Below, piece by piece: positions 31,994-41,486 of a DNA stretch of 64,000 nt (position 1 is its first letter; each line of letters starts with the position of its first letter). A program made the translations under genes and the position numbers. A model generated the notes under the pieces. The model saw only the letters and a list, made by a program, of their open reading frames with translations, was not told the origin of the DNA and searched no databases. The DNA comes from Methanoculleus horonobensis (GTDB lineage Archaea; Halobacteriota; Methanomicrobia; Methanomicrobiales; Methanoculleaceae): assembly GCF_001602375.1 (NCBI RefSeq), contig NZ_BCNY01000015.1, forward strand, positions 824,736 to 888,735, given 5' to 3'.

Positions 31994-33268
31994 ATGACTG
32001 TATCGGGGGACGCAATCCGGTTGGTTTATCCCCGACCGCCCCGACCGTTAATTATCGTGCTCTCCGGTATCGTGCTCGGGGCCGCCGTCGGCATCGGTTG
32101 CGGCGCCGTGAGCGGCCTCGTTCCCGGCATCCATGCAAACACCGTGGCGGGAGTCCTCCTCTCGCTCCAGGCGCTCCTGCTCGCCTGGTTCGACCCGGTC
32201 TTCGTCGCTGCCGCGATCTTTTCCACCCTTGTTACGCACACGTTCCTCGACAACGTCCCGAGCACCTTCCTCGGCATCCCCGACGCCGATACCTCGCTTG
32301 CGGTCCTTCCCGCGCACGCCCTCTGCCTCGAAGGGCGGGGAGAGGAGGCCGTCCGGATATCGGCTCTCGGGAGCGCCGCAGGTGTCGCCCTCTCCCTCCC
32401 GCTCGCGGTGGGTTTCATCCTCTTCCTCCCCACCCTCCAGCCGGCGATCGACTGGGGTATCGGTCTTGTCATCCTCGCTGTCGCCGGCTACCTCATCGTC
32501 GTCTCCGAATCCCCCGGGTGGGCGCTCGCGGTCTTCTCGGTGTCCGGGCTCCTCGGGCTCTTCTCGCTCGGCTACTCCTTCCTCGCCTGGCCGACGGGCG
32601 GCGAGTCCGGGGTGCTGATGCCCCTCCTCTCCGGGCTCTTCGGGATCGCGGTTCTCCTCAAGGCCTCGCACGGTGTGATGCCGGAGCAGCACTTCTCGGG
32701 GTTCGATCTTCCCGCAGGCGCTCTTTCCCGGGGATCCCTGCTCGGTTCGGCCGCCGGCGCTCTCGTCGGCTGGCTCCCGGGCCTCTCGAGCGCCACGGCG
32801 AACGCACTGCTCACCTCGGTCGTCGGCTACGACTCCAACCCCCGGGAGTATATCCTCGCGACCAGCGCTGCGAACACCGTCAACGCCTTCCTCGGGCTTG
32901 CGGCCTTCTACGCTATATCCCGGACGCGGAGCGGCGTGATGGCGGCGATCGGTGCGCTCGAGGAGATCCCGCCGGCAACCGCCATTCTTCTTGCGGGTGC
33001 GCTGGCCGCGCTCGGTGCCTACCTCCTGACCGTTCGCCTCTCGTCGACGGCTGCGTGGTTCTCCGGTGTGAACATCACGAGACTCAACCATGCCGTCATC
33101 GTCTTCGTCGCCATCCTCTCCCTCTTCCTCTGCGGCCCGTTCGGGGGACTCGTCCTGCTCCTCGCAACGGCGGTCGGCTACGTTCCGTCCCTCGTCAACG
33201 TCCGCCGGGTCTACTGCATGGGCGCGATCATGGTTCCCGTGATGGCCTACTCCTTCGGTCTTGCCTGA
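31994..33268 (+). CDS. TctA-like (COG1784) multi-spanning membrane protein
   Basis: 424 residues with about ten hydrophobic segments and an internal repeat: GIGCGAVSGLVPGIHANTVA in the first half is echoed by GSAAGALVGWLPGLSSATANALL in the second. These G-x-x-P-G-x-x-x-N/S loops are typical of the TctA family; the archaeal COG1784 branch stands alone without TctB or TctC partners, as here. Function in archaea is unknown. It is divergent from hemD and just upstream of nop5. Confidence 0.8.
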   Translation: MTVSGDAIRLVYPRPPRPLIIVLSGIVLGAAVGIGCGAVSGLVPGIHANTVAGVLLSLQALLLAWFDPVFVAAAIFSTLVTHTFLDNVPSTFLGIPDADTSLAVLPAHALCLEGRGEEAVRISALGSAAGVALSLPLAVGFILFLPTLQPAIDWGIGLVILAVAGYLIVVSESPGWALAVFSVSGLLGLFSLGYSFLAWPTGGESGVLMPLLSGLFGIAVLLKASHGVMPEQHFSGFDLPAGALSRGSLLGSAAGALVGWLPGLSSATANALLTSVVGYDSNPREYILATSAANTVNAFLGLAAFYAISRTRSGVMAAIGALEEIPPATAILLAGALAALGAYLLTVRLSSTAAWFSGVNITRLNHAVIVFVAILSLFLCGPFGGLVLLLATAVGYVPSLVNVRRVYCMGAIMVPVMAYSFGLA

Positions 33269-33302
33269 CGTTCTTATATCGACTGCCTCCCAATACCGTA
33301 CC

Positions 33303-34163
33303 ATGCTACAGCGCTACTGGTTCGGGGACATCGACGAGGAGGGGTGCCGGCCGGCCGGCACCGATCCGGCCGCGCTCGCGGAGCGGGCGGCCGAGCTCCG
33401 CACCGGTATGGATTCCTTTGTTCCCATCGACTGGGAGATTGCCCGGGACTGCGGGGTCGTCCGGACACGGGAGGAGTACGTCGACCTGCTCCGTTCCGTC
33501 TGCACCGCCCTTGCCCGGCAAAAGATCGCCCGGGCTTACCAGGGCCGGGACGTCGAGCTCCTCCAGATGGTCAGGATGCTCGACGAACTCGACAACGTCA
33601 TCAATCTTCTTCAGGAGCGTGCGGCGGAGTGGTACCAGGTCACGAATCCGTCCTTCTCCCGGAAGTATCGCTCTCTTCCGGCGAAGAAGATGCTCGGGAT
33701 TGTCCGAAAAGGGGCGCGGGGCGGGCTCTCCGACGTCGCCGACGAGATTGAGCGGCTTACCGGGACGCGGAGCCGCCTGATGCGGGAGGTCTCGGCCCGT
33801 GCCGATGAGGTGATGCCGAATACGAGCGCGCTCATCGGCGGGCTGGTCGCGGCCCGGCTCCTCTCCCGAGCGGGGGGGCTTCCTGCACTCGCGAGGATGC
33901 CGGGGAGCACCATTCAGGTTCTCGGCTCGGAACGCGCCCTCTTCTCGCACCTCCGGGGCGGGACGCCGCCGCCGAAGCACGGGATCATCTTCCAGCACCG
34001 GCGGGTTCACAACGCCCCGAGACCCGTGCGGGGGCGGGTGGCCCGGGTGCTCGCGGCGAAACTCGCCATCGCCGCCCGGCTCGACTATTACCGGGGCGAG
34101 GCGGTGCCGGAGTTCCTCAAAGACGCCCAGGCGCGGATCGACGATGCGGGGGTCGAGGCATGA
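33303..34163 (+). CDS. nop5: C/D box RNP scaffold protein Nop5
   Basis: About 286 residues from the ATG at 33303. The coiled-coil middle (VRMLDELDNVINLLQERAAEWY) and Nop domain (NTSALIGGLVAARLLSRAGGLPALARMPGSTIQVLG, key G-x-x-x-A-R-L-L-x-x-A-G-G-L) followed by GTPPPKHGIIFQH identify it. The usual lysine-rich C-terminal tail is absent. Nop5 bridges L7Ae and fibrillarin on C/D guide RNAs for 2'-O-methylation. The stop overlaps the flpA start by four bases, so the two partners are translationally coupled. Confidence 0.95.
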   Translation: MLQRYWFGDIDEEGCRPAGTDPAALAERAAELRTGMDSFVPIDWEIARDCGVVRTREEYVDLLRSVCTALARQKIARAYQGRDVELLQMVRMLDELDNVINLLQERAAEWYQVTNPSFSRKYRSLPAKKMLGIVRKGARGGLSDVADEIERLTGTRSRLMREVSARADEVMPNTSALIGGLVAARLLSRAGGLPALARMPGSTIQVLGSERALFSHLRGGTPPPKHGIIFQHRRVHNAPRPVRGRVARVLAAKLAIAARLDYYRGEAVPEFLKDAQARIDDAGVEA

Positions 34164-34762
34164 TCCGGCTCGGGAACGTGCTGGTCTCGCCCGGAGAGGG
34201 CGGAGTCTACGGGGAGCGGACGCTCGACGGTTACCGGGTCTGGGACCCCTACCGGAGCAAGCTCGCGGCGCTCTACACCCTCGGCGGCGGGGTGGAACTC
34301 ACTCCTGAGATGCGGGTGCTCTATCTCGGTGCGGCGAACGGGACCACGGTCTCGCACGTCGCCGACTACGTCGAGACCGTCTACGCGGTGGAGTTTGCGC
34401 CCCGGCCGATGCAGGATCTCCTCGAGGTAGCCCGCCGGAGGCGGAACATCGTCCCGATCATGGCCGACGCGAACCGCCCTGAGGAGTATGCGCCGTTCAT
34501 GGAGGCGGTCGACCTCCTCTATCAGGACGTGGCGCAGCCGAACCAGGTCGAGATCGCCGAGAAGAACCTCGTCTTCCTCAAACCGGGAGGTCATCTCATT
34601 CTGATGCTCAAGACCCGGAGCGTGGATGTCCGGCAGGAGCCGGTAGAGGTGCTCGCCGGGGCGCGGGCCGGGCTCGAGCGGCGCCTCGATATCGCGGATG
34701 TCCGGTGGCTCGACCCCTACCACCACGATCACGCCGCGATCGTCTGCACCCTCCGGGAGTAG
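34160..34762 (+). CDS. flpA: Fibrillarin, rRNA/tRNA 2'-O-methyltransferase
   Basis: 200 residues. SAM-binding core VLYLGAANGTTVSHVADYV, then VYAVEFAPRPMQDLL, IVPIMADANRPEEY, VDLLYQDVAQPNQ and LVFLKPGGHLILMLKTRSVD are fibrillarin landmarks. It methylates the 2'-OH of guide-selected nucleotides as part of the C/D box RNP. Cotranscribed with nop5. Confidence 0.96.
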   Translation: MIRLGNVLVSPGEGGVYGERTLDGYRVWDPYRSKLAALYTLGGGVELTPEMRVLYLGAANGTTVSHVADYVETVYAVEFAPRPMQDLLEVARRRRNIVPIMADANRPEEYAPFMEAVDLLYQDVAQPNQVEIAEKNLVFLKPGGHLILMLKTRSVDVRQEPVEVLAGARAGLERRLDIADVRWLDPYHHDHAAIVCTLRE

Positions 34763-34798
34763 CATATTATATATTAGAGGGGAGGGCGACTCCTTGAC

Positions 34799-35533
34799 AT
34801 GGACCGGGTAGTCTTCAACCCCTTCTCCCCGCTGATGATTCTCTTCTTCTTCGGACTGCTCGTTCTCTTTCTCCTCGCCGTCATCGTCTTTCCGATCCTC
34901 TTCCTCTCGGCGATCGGAGCGACTTTCACGCGGCTCGGGTTCTCCTGGTGGCAGGCGCTCCTCATCCTCTTCCTGACGCTTATCGGGAGTTTCATCAATA
35001 TCCCGGTGAGGACGCTTGAGGGTCGGCCGGGGGTGCCGGCCTACGACCGCTACGCCGTGATGTATGGACGGCTCTACCGCATCCCGCAGCAGGCGCCGCG
35101 AACCGTCCTCGCGGTCAACGCCGGCGGCGCCCTCATCCCGGTGGCGATATCGCTCTACCTGCTTTATGAGTCGGTCGTGATCAGCGAAGGTTACCTGCTC
35201 TTCGCCCTCGCGCTTGTCGGGGTCGCGGTCGTGACCGTCGTAACGAAACTCGTCGCCCGCCCGGTGCCGGGGCTCGGGATCGCGACGCCGTTCTTCATCC
35301 CGCCGCTCGCGGCGCTTTTTGCGGCGCTGATCCTCTCGCTCTTTGCGGGCGGCGTCCCGGGCTCGTCGGTGATCATCGCCTACGTGAGCGGGACACTCGG
35401 CACCCTGATCGGGGCGGACCTCTTGAACCTCCACCATATCGCGGAACTGGGAGCGCCGACGGCGAGCATCGGCGGGGCGGGGACGTTCGACGGGATCTTT
35501 TTAACCGGGATCATCGCGGCGCTTCTAGCGTGA
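34799..35533 (+). CDS. DUF1614 membrane protein
   Basis: 244 residues, six or seven hydrophobic segments. The TFTRLGFSWWQALLILFLTLIGSFINIP region, the AVNAGGALIPVAISLYLL strand-helix, and the late GASIGGAGTFDGIFLTGI-like segment (APTASIGGAGTFDGIFLTG) match archaeal DUF1614/COG4089 proteins. Function unknown. It starts 36 bases after flpA and may share its transcript. Confidence 0.8.
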   Translation: MDRVVFNPFSPLMILFFFGLLVLFLLAVIVFPILFLSAIGATFTRLGFSWWQALLILFLTLIGSFINIPVRTLEGRPGVPAYDRYAVMYGRLYRIPQQAPRTVLAVNAGGALIPVAISLYLLYESVVISEGYLLFALALVGVAVVTVVTKLVARPVPGLGIATPFFIPPLAALFAALILSLFAGGVPGSSVIIAYVSGTLGTLIGADLLNLHHIAELGAPTASIGGAGTFDGIFLTGIIAALLA

Positions 35534-35641
35534 ACTCCATCACTATATGGGCGGGGTCTCCCGGTTAGAGTGAATCCCCAGGCTCGACGGCGCTCATCCG
35601 GGTTCTGCCGGTACGGATTGCCGTATCCCGGATCCCTCCCG

Positions 35642-36028
35642 TCACGTCATCGCCTCCTTGCCGATGTAGTCGTATAACCGGTGCTTAAAATCGTCGAATT
35701 CCCGGATCGTTCGGTACGCAACATCATAGAGGAAACGCTCGTCGAGACAGTAGATCACCGTTCCGCGGAGGACTTCCGTCCGGAGATAGAGCGGCAGGTG
35801 GGAGAAGATCTGGATGTCATAGCGGTCGTCGGCGAGTTCGGAGAGCGCCGCAAACCTGAACCGGGCTGCTTCCTCGCGGTCTCCGTCGTAGTAGACGCAG
35901 AGGTCGATGTCGGATCTCTCTCTCGCCCGCCCTTCGGCAACGGAGCCGTAAAGAATGATGAAGCGGACCTTCTCGAAGCCCTCGATGGTTCCCATCCGCT
36001 CCAGTGCGTGCCGGACAAAATGATTCAC
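35642..36028 (-). CDS. MNT-type nucleotidyltransferase, HEPN partner not seen
   Basis: 128 residues. The minimal nucleotidyltransferase core is clear: IILYGSVAEGRARERSDIDLCVYY carries the G-S and D-x-D catalytic residues (about 28-46). Such proteins usually sit next to a HEPN gene and act by adding AMP to the toxin; no HEPN gene is visible within the flanking 200 bases on either side, so this one is orphaned or acts on something encoded elsewhere. Oriented toward the DUF1614 gene. Confidence 0.8.
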   Translation of the reverse strand: MNHFVRHALERMGTIEGFEKVRFIILYGSVAEGRARERSDIDLCVYYDGDREEAARFRFAALSELADDRYDIQIFSHLPLYLRTEVLRGTVIYCLDERFLYDVAYRTIREFDDFKHRLYDYIGKEAMT

Positions 36029-36224
36029 TCGCTCTCACCCCCCGGGGCGCGCCCGGAAGTTCTGTAGGTTCTAGATGGGGATCGCTCTCACATTAACGTT
36101 TCCTGCAGTGCGGGGCCGAATAGGGCTGGTCGTCGGTCCAATTCCCCCACAATGTCAATATCAATATTCGGGATCCCCGGAAAGTCGTTCAACCCCACAA
36201 CCACAAAATAGGTGACATAGACCG

Positions 36225-36455
36225 CTACCCGGCGAGCCGGCTCCATTCTTCACGGGATACGCCCGCCTGCCGGAGAATGCGCACGAGCAGGTCGACGCTG
36301 ATCTCTCTACCGTGCGGGTTTGGGATGGTCAGAACGAGATCTCCTTTCACCATGAACGGGTGTCTGCCTCCCTGGCACGGCCCCTCGAATCCCAGGGCCT
36401 GAAGATTCTTAACAAGTTGGTTCCATGAGACGGGTCTGATCCTATGCTCCGGCAC
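36225..36455 (-). CDS. hicA: HicA-family mRNA interferase toxin
   Basis: About 76 residues from a GTG at 36455 that overlaps hicB by 14 bases. SWNQLVKNLQALGFEG then GGRHPFMVKGDLVLTIPNP is the HicA double-stranded RNA-binding fold with the catalytic histidine in GGRHPF; it ends LVRILRQAGVSREEWSRL. HicA cuts mRNA in ribosome-independent fashion. The open frame continues upstream inside hicB but that part is a shadow. Here the antitoxin gene comes first, the less common order. Confidence 0.85.
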   Translation of the reverse strand: MPEHRIRPVSWNQLVKNLQALGFEGPCQGGRHPFMVKGDLVLTIPNPHGREISVDLLVRILRQAGVSREEWSRLAG

Positions 36456-36702
36456 CCGTATCAACCCTGACGACCTCTTCCACCGTGCGGCCGGCGATCG
36501 GAGGTATCGGGAGGCCGCGCCGGAGTCGTATAACCAACCATTCGTCGATGACGCCGGCAAGGTTCCTCCTGCACTCTTCGAGCGTCCTGCCGGTTGCAAA
36601 GACTCCGGGAAGTTCCGGGATCTCTCCGTAATACGGTTCATCGTCCTCGATGATCTCGTAGCGGGCGTGTTCGAGTGCCGCGTTGATATACTCAAGGATC
36701 AT
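36442..36702 (-). CDS. hicB: HicB-family antitoxin
   Basis: About 86 residues from the ATG at 36702. HicB pattern: YEIIEDDEPYYGEIPELPGVFATGRTLEECRRNLAGVIDEWL (key PELPGV-x-A-T-G-x-T-x-E-E). There is no added DNA-binding domain, so autoregulation through HicB is not evident. A CCTATATGCG TATA-like word lies about 25-34 bases before the ATG, so the transcript is probably near-leaderless. Confidence 0.85.
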   Translation of the reverse strand: MILEYINAALEHARYEIIEDDEPYYGEIPELPGVFATGRTLEECRRNLAGVIDEWLVIRLRRGLPIPPIAGRTVEEVVRVDTGAGA

Positions 36703-36822
36703 TATATACTTCAATGGGATTGCCCCCGCATATAGGATTTTGCTTTCCCTGACCCGGCGGGATTACGACTGCTGTTGTCGGGCCGATTCTTCGGGGCGGC
36801 TCCGATGTGCTACGGGTGCGAT

Positions 36823-37653
36823 TCACTCCCCGGCACGGTCTTTCCAGAGCCCGGCAAAGACCTTCACCTGCCGGGCGTAGACATCCGCAGAGTCCTCCTT
36901 GTACTCGAGTGTCGTCGGGACGGCGGGGTGCCGCCGCAGCCGGGCAAAGACCGCTGTGAGGTCGAGGCCGCCGTCGGGACGGTCGAGTTCGAGGTGCTCG
37001 TCGGTGATCGAGGCAAGCCGGATGTTCGAGAGGTGGTGGAGAACCACGTCGAGGTCTTCGAACTTATTCAACTCATCCGCAAACGAGAGGCGGCGGTAGT
37101 TCGTGGTGCAGGCAAGATGGGGGAAGTCGAGACAGAACCGGGTGATCCTGATGCCTGCAAGCGCCGCGAGTTCTTCGGCGGTGTTCCCGAGGAGGGGGTA
37201 GCCGGCGTAGACCGCGGGAAGGTTCTCGAGGGCAAGGCGGGGATCGGCGTGGCGGTCGAGGAAGTGGGCGAATGCCTCCACGGCGGCGAGCCGCCCGCCC
37301 GGCTCGTACCGGCCGGCGTGGAGGACGATCGTCTCTGCCCCGAGGGTGTCGGCGGCTTCGAGCGTCCGGGTCATCATCTCCTCGATGTACTCCTCGATCT
37401 CCGTGAGCGGACGATCGTCATAGGCGGCGGGGGCGCAGGGGTTGACGCCGTGGTTGTGGTGGGGCGCGTGGATGACGGCCGGGATGCCGGACGCGGCGAT
37501 CCGGTCGAGGCGTTCGAGGAAGAACTGCCGGGGCAGGGGGACGGCCTGCACCTGGATGTGGCGGATTGCGCCGTCGTCGTAGAGGCCCGCGAGCAGGGCA
37601 AGCGTCTCTTCGTCGTCGAGGCGCACGGTGCCGCCGAGATTGTGATCAATCAT
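36823..37653 (-). CDS. TIM-barrel sugar isomerase/endonuclease IV-like protein
   Basis: 276 residues. Xylose-isomerase-like TIM barrel (AP endonuclease 2 superfamily): IPAVIHAPHHNHGVNP, ADTLGAETIVLHAGRYEPG, PRLALENLPAVYAGYPLLG, ITRFCLDFPHLACTT, and VLHHLSNI followed by TTLEYKEDS give the metal-binding His, Glu and Asp at strand ends. Members act on sugars or nucleic acid; this one cannot be assigned. It ends 120 bases upstream of hicB. Confidence 0.75.
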   Translation of the reverse strand: MIDHNLGGTVRLDDEETLALLAGLYDDGAIRHIQVQAVPLPRQFFLERLDRIAASGIPAVIHAPHHNHGVNPCAPAAYDDRPLTEIEEYIEEMMTRTLEAADTLGAETIVLHAGRYEPGGRLAAVEAFAHFLDRHADPRLALENLPAVYAGYPLLGNTAEELAALAGIRITRFCLDFPHLACTTNYRRLSFADELNKFEDLDVVLHHLSNIRLASITDEHLELDRPDGGLDLTAVFARLRRHPAVPTTLEYKEDSADVYARQVKVFAGLWKDRAGE

Positions 37654-37702
37654 ATACCACCCTCCGGTGTATGCCGTTTGTAGACGGAGAAAAAGATTGA
37701 GT

Positions 37703-37774
37703 AGCCCGGAGCAGATTCGAACTGCTGTCGCGAGATCCAGAGTCTCACATGATTGACCGCTACACTACCGGGCT
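37703..37774 (-). tRNA. tRNA-Gln(CTG)
   Basis: On the minus strand acceptor AGCCCGG pairs with CCGGGCT, anticodon stem TGAGA/TCTCG encloses the loop CTCTGGA with anticodon CTG, and the T arm has GTTCGAATC. No intron, no encoded CCA. Confidence 0.95.
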
Positions 37775-37826
37775 ATTGGGCTCTAAAATGTTGTTTGTGA
37801 ATCTTAATTAAAGTGACGGCCGGGGT

Positions 37827-38552
37827 TTATGCCCCGGACGAGCGCGGGCACTTTCCGCAGGCCCTGCAGACTTCGGCAACAGGCCGGATCTCGGCGCCTG
37901 ATCTACAAAACGGCTCGATATCGTTGATATCCCGGCGGTAGTAAACGTGGGGGACGAGCGCGATGTGGGTGTAGCGCCCGCAGGGCACGCCGAGCCTGTC
38001 CGCGATCATCTTCTGGAGGCGGACGAGCGCATACATATTGGAGCCGGCGGCGGAGAGGATGTCGTTGCTCCTGAAGACGACCTTCATCTGGAGTTTCCCG
38101 TCCCGCACCAGGCACTGGACGAGCTGGAGGCAGGGGCAGTCGTCCAGGTTCTCGTCGACGACGGGGTTCCAGGTGATCGCGACCGCCCGCCGGGAGTTCG
38201 GGGCTTGCCTGAGTTTCCGGGCGATGTAGTCGATCTGGTCGACGTGGACGTCCTCGCCGTTCACCGTGAGGGTCTCGCCCCAGTCGAAGAGCCGCCGGTG
38301 GTAGTCGTACTCGAACTTCGCGTCGGAACCCTTGAGGAGGTTCTCGGCGTAGACGTCCAGGAACCGTTGCTGGAACCTTGAGGCGGGGCTTGCCATCGGC
38401 TCGCTCTCCGGCGACTCCACCTCCAGCGCGAGTACCTCGCACTCGATCGTCGCCTCGTCGTTCTCGGTATCCAGCACCCATCCTTTCTCGAGGACGGTCC
38501 TGACCGCCAGTTCGTGTGCCCGTGCGAGCGTAGGCGCCCGAATGATCCGCAT
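37827..38552 (-). CDS. thyA: Archaeal-type thymidylate synthase
   Basis: 241 residues. The ThyA core is recognised from the catalytic cysteine in DDCPCLQLVQCLV, then KVVFRSNDILSAAGSNMYALVRLQ (N and R dUMP contacts) and PCGRYTHIALVPHVYYRRD. Length and divergence fit the short archaeal TYTS branch that uses a modified pterin in place of folate in methanogens. The C-terminal end has a cluster of cysteines (FCRSGAEIRPVAEVCRACGKC) not found in bacterial ThyA. A TGTATATAC word about 50 bases upstream of the start can serve as TATA box. Confidence 0.85.
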   Translation of the reverse strand: MRIIRAPTLARAHELAVRTVLEKGWVLDTENDEATIECEVLALEVESPESEPMASPASRFQQRFLDVYAENLLKGSDAKFEYDYHRRLFDWGETLTVNGEDVHVDQIDYIARKLRQAPNSRRAVAITWNPVVDENLDDCPCLQLVQCLVRDGKLQMKVVFRSNDILSAAGSNMYALVRLQKMIADRLGVPCGRYTHIALVPHVYYRRDINDIEPFCRSGAEIRPVAEVCRACGKCPRSSGA

Positions 38553-39048
38553 AGAGAGTTGTTTGCAGGCCGGGGTAGAAAAGGCTCCCCACTGGGAACG
38601 GTCATGTATATACGTGCTCCGGTGGTGCCACCCGCCCCGGCGGTTGCCCCCGGTGGGGGCGGGGCGACCACCCGGACGGCGCCGTCCGGGCAGTGCAGGG
38701 CGCGTGCGGCACCGCGGAGAGTAAGCGCGGCAGGGTCGCGCAGGGAGCGCTGCCGGGGTCGGGAGTTCCCGCTAATCCGCGGAGTAAGATTTTTATCCTC
38801 GCGTATCTATGGACTCCGGTGATCCGGGAATGAAGTGTGATCCTGACGTATTCGGGGCGTTTTCCAGTATTGTGGTGCCTTTCGGGGGCGTCGGACACCC
38901 GGTCGACCACAAAGGATATATTAAGTGTTCCACAAATATTGTGACATATTCCGTGAATCGGAGTATAGAGCGTGGTGAACCCGTATTCGACGTCTGTCGA
39001 GTACCTCGCGTTCACATTCCCTCATGTCATCACAAATGGAGGTATAGT
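38553..39048 (+). promoter_or_regulatory. Long upstream region of the S-layer gene
   Basis: 496 bases without a gene. Two TATA candidates face the S-layer gene: TTTTTATCC (about 38789-38797) and GATATATTAAG (38915-38925). The nearer one predicts a leader of about 100 bases. A GC-rich stretch at 38690-38790 has two CCGCGGAG words in direct repeat. GGAGGT at 38038-type spacing (bases 39038-39043) is the ribosome site, five bases before the ATG. A long leader on a highly expressed surface gene is consistent with mRNA stability control. Confidence 0.55.
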
Positions 39049-41364
39049 ATGAAGAGTATGACAAAATTGATGGTGGTCGCCATGATCCTCGCGGCTGCGC
39101 TGGTCGTTGCACCGGCTGCGGCACGGACGGTTGATTCGCTCAACACCACCATCTATGTAGGCGAAGAAGGCATAAACTTCGTAGGCAACTTCTCGGACAT
39201 CCAGAGCCTTCGCCATTACAGTGGCGATACGGAAGACAATGTCATCACGGTCACCGATGCCAGCAGCTTCGATCTGACCGCATCTGACGTTGATGGGATA
39301 TATGGCAGCTACAGGGTGTACAATGCCACTGCTGCTAACGGATCCGTCATCATCAGGGCGCCCTCAGTGACGGTTGACGTCATGCTGAACCAGTCCGGCA
39401 AGAACCCTTCCCAACTGAAGGACTCGGTGGGCGGCAAATCCATCACGCGCCAGAATGAGGTTATCTTCAAGCTGACCAACAACCTGGGCGGTTTCGCTGG
39501 ATACGTCGGCCCCAAGAACAACATCAGCATTGATGTTACCCTGCCCGGCGGCGGTGTGGTCCGTCAGCTTAAGACCGTGAGCCTGGAGAACATCCCTGCA
39601 AACGGTACGAACTGGTATTCCGCTAATGTATCCATGGCCGGTCTCGAAGCAGGCACCTACACTGTCCAGGCGAACTGGCCTAGCGCGTCTGACTTCTACG
39701 GCAAGGGCTTTAACTCCAACACCGTGACCTTTGAGCTCCTCACCAAGTCACTTGCCGTCACGTCCAGCAAGGACAGCCTTGTTCGTGGCAACAGTTTCTC
39801 TGTGACGGTCACCGGTGAGTCGAAGGAGACATACCGGTTGTTCATCAAGCCCGACACAGCTCTTGGTCCCGATGAATACCCGTTTATCGTAGCCGGCCAG
39901 GCTGGCGTTGATTACACCAGTGCTAACCCAACCCGGAACGTAACTGTTGAGACCACCGCCGGCGGCGTGAGGTCTGTCCAGTTCAACACCAACACGACCA
40001 CCGACGACCGGACGTACACTATCCGTGTCGAGAGTCTCACCGACCCGACCGGCACTTACGACGAGGTCAAGGTAAAGGTCGAGAAGGGAAGCGTTACCAT
40101 CACGGCGTCCGGCACCGGTACCTACTACATCGGTGAGGAAGTCACTCTCTCCGGCACCTGCACCGACAACGCCACGACGGTTCACCTCTTCATGACCGGT
40201 CCGAACCTTGCATCCGCAAACGGCGTCAACATCTTGACCCTACAGCCTGTGACGAACAACGCTACCGGTACGTTCAAGACCGCGGATGTTGAGAGCGACG
40301 ACACCTGGTCGCTCAAGTGGAACACCGGCGACATTGCGACACAGGGAGGCGCTCTTGATTCCGGCGGCTACACGATCTACGCTGTCTCGAAGCCCCTGGA
40401 CAAGAGCAAACTCTCCGACGCCCAGTACGCCACGGCTTCTATCCAGCTCCGGTCCGGGTTCATCACCGCGACCTCGAGCGGTGCAGTCGTTGCGAGGGGT
40501 GACGACCTGACGCTCACCGGAACCGCACAGGGCGACCCAGATTTCGTCAAGGTCTGGATCTTCGGCAAGAACAAGCAGATACTCGGGGATTCCGCAACCG
40601 TTGAGGATGACGGCAGCTTCGAGTATGAACTCAAGGGTGGCGATACCAGCAATCTCGCTGCAGGCCAGTACTTCGTGGTCATCCAGCACCCGATGATGAA
40701 CAAGGAGTTCGACATAAACACTAATGCTACTGCTGGCTGGATCGTCGGCCGGGGTGTCTCCGGCTTTGCTCCTGTATATATCAGAGGGCTCCAGGCCTCC
40801 GATGCGGCGACCGCGCTGATCAACGCCCTTGACTCCCCGAACATCGACGACACCTACGTGAAGCTCACGTTCCTCGTCGAAGAGCCGAACATCTGGATCG
40901 ACGCGATCGGCGACAAGGCTGCAGGCAGCACGTTCACGATCACCGGCACGACCAACCTCGCCGTCGGCGACACGCTGAACGTTGAGGTCACCTCCGCTGC
41001 GTTCCAGCCGACCTCCAAGAGCGAGGCCTCCGGCTTCGGCTCGGTTGCCGGCACAACGGAAGTCAAGCAGGGCGACGGTGCGAACACCTGGTCGTTCGAG
41101 GTTGACGGTGCGAGCTTCAAGCCCGACCAGTACATCGTCAAGATCGAGTCCATCGAGACCAGCACGACTTCGACCGCGACCTTCAACGTAGTCGAGGCAG
41201 TCCCGACAACTCAGGCTACCCCGACCGCGACCGCGACCGGTGAGGTCACCCCGACCGCTACCACGACCACTGAAGCTACCCCCACCCAGTCCCCCGGATT
41301 CGGAGCACTCCTTGCTCTGGCCGGCCTTGGTGCGGTTGCCTTCCTGGTCCTGCGTCGGGATTAA
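39049..41364 (+). CDS. S-layer glycoprotein with PGF-CTERM sorting signal
   Basis: About 771 residues from the ATG at 39049 with strong GGAGGT five bases upstream. Signal peptide (about 1-24, AMILAAALVVAPAAA), then a series of beta-sandwich S-layer domains with many N-x-S/T sites, a Thr/Pro/Ala stalk (about 715-747, TTQATPTATATGEV and so on) and the terminal PGF-CTERM tripartite signal: S-P-G-F (748-751), a hydrophobic helix and LRRD. Archaeosortase A removes this helix and attaches lipid. The AT-poorer but less GC-biased codon use (many AAG, AAC, GGT) fits very high expression. It is the main surface lattice protein candidate of this organism. Confidence 0.9.
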   Translation: MKSMTKLMVVAMILAAALVVAPAAARTVDSLNTTIYVGEEGINFVGNFSDIQSLRHYSGDTEDNVITVTDASSFDLTASDVDGIYGSYRVYNATAANGSVIIRAPSVTVDVMLNQSGKNPSQLKDSVGGKSITRQNEVIFKLTNNLGGFAGYVGPKNNISIDVTLPGGGVVRQLKTVSLENIPANGTNWYSANVSMAGLEAGTYTVQANWPSASDFYGKGFNSNTVTFELLTKSLAVTSSKDSLVRGNSFSVTVTGESKETYRLFIKPDTALGPDEYPFIVAGQAGVDYTSANPTRNVTVETTAGGVRSVQFNTNTTTDDRTYTIRVESLTDPTGTYDEVKVKVEKGSVTITASGTGTYYIGEEVTLSGTCTDNATTVHLFMTGPNLASANGVNILTLQPVTNNATGTFKTADVESDDTWSLKWNTGDIATQGGALDSGGYTIYAVSKPLDKSKLSDAQYATASIQLRSGFITATSSGAVVARGDDLTLTGTAQGDPDFVKVWIFGKNKQILGDSATVEDDGSFEYELKGGDTSNLAAGQYFVVIQHPMMNKEFDINTNATAGWIVGRGVSGFAPVYIRGLQASDAATALINALDSPNIDDTYVKLTFLVEEPNIWIDAIGDKAAGSTFTITGTTNLAVGDTLNVEVTSAAFQPTSKSEASGFGSVAGTTEVKQGDGANTWSFEVDGASFKPDQYIVKIESIETSTTSTATFNVVEAVPTTQATPTATATGEVTPTATTTTEATPTQSPGFGALLALAGLGAVAFLVLRRD

Positions 41365-41384
41365 ACCCTAACCAACCCTAATTT

Positions 41385-41405
41385 TTTGTTTTGAGTCTAT
41401 TTTTC
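41385..41405 (+). terminator. T-rich terminator after S-layer gene
   Basis: Two runs of T (TTTTTT at 41392-41397 and a second T-run ending about 41404) follow the stop by about 30 bases, the usual archaeal oligo-T end signal, here doubled as expected for a strongly expressed gene. Confidence 0.6.
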
Positions 41406-41486
41406 CGAAAGTTTTTCCGGGGACGGGACGGGATCGCGAGTCCGGGGATTGACGGCAGCGGACCGTTGTAACTGTAGTTCACGTCT

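Noticed and set aside
31936..33780. 614-codon plus-strand open frame over the TctA-like gene
   Set aside because: Arg/Pro/Ser-rich out-of-phase reading of two real genes (TctA-like and nop5).
34088..35437. 449-codon minus-strand open frame opposite flpA and DUF1614
   Set aside because: Shadow frame: runs of Arg/Glu/Asp and no recognisable fold; both plus-strand genes are clear.
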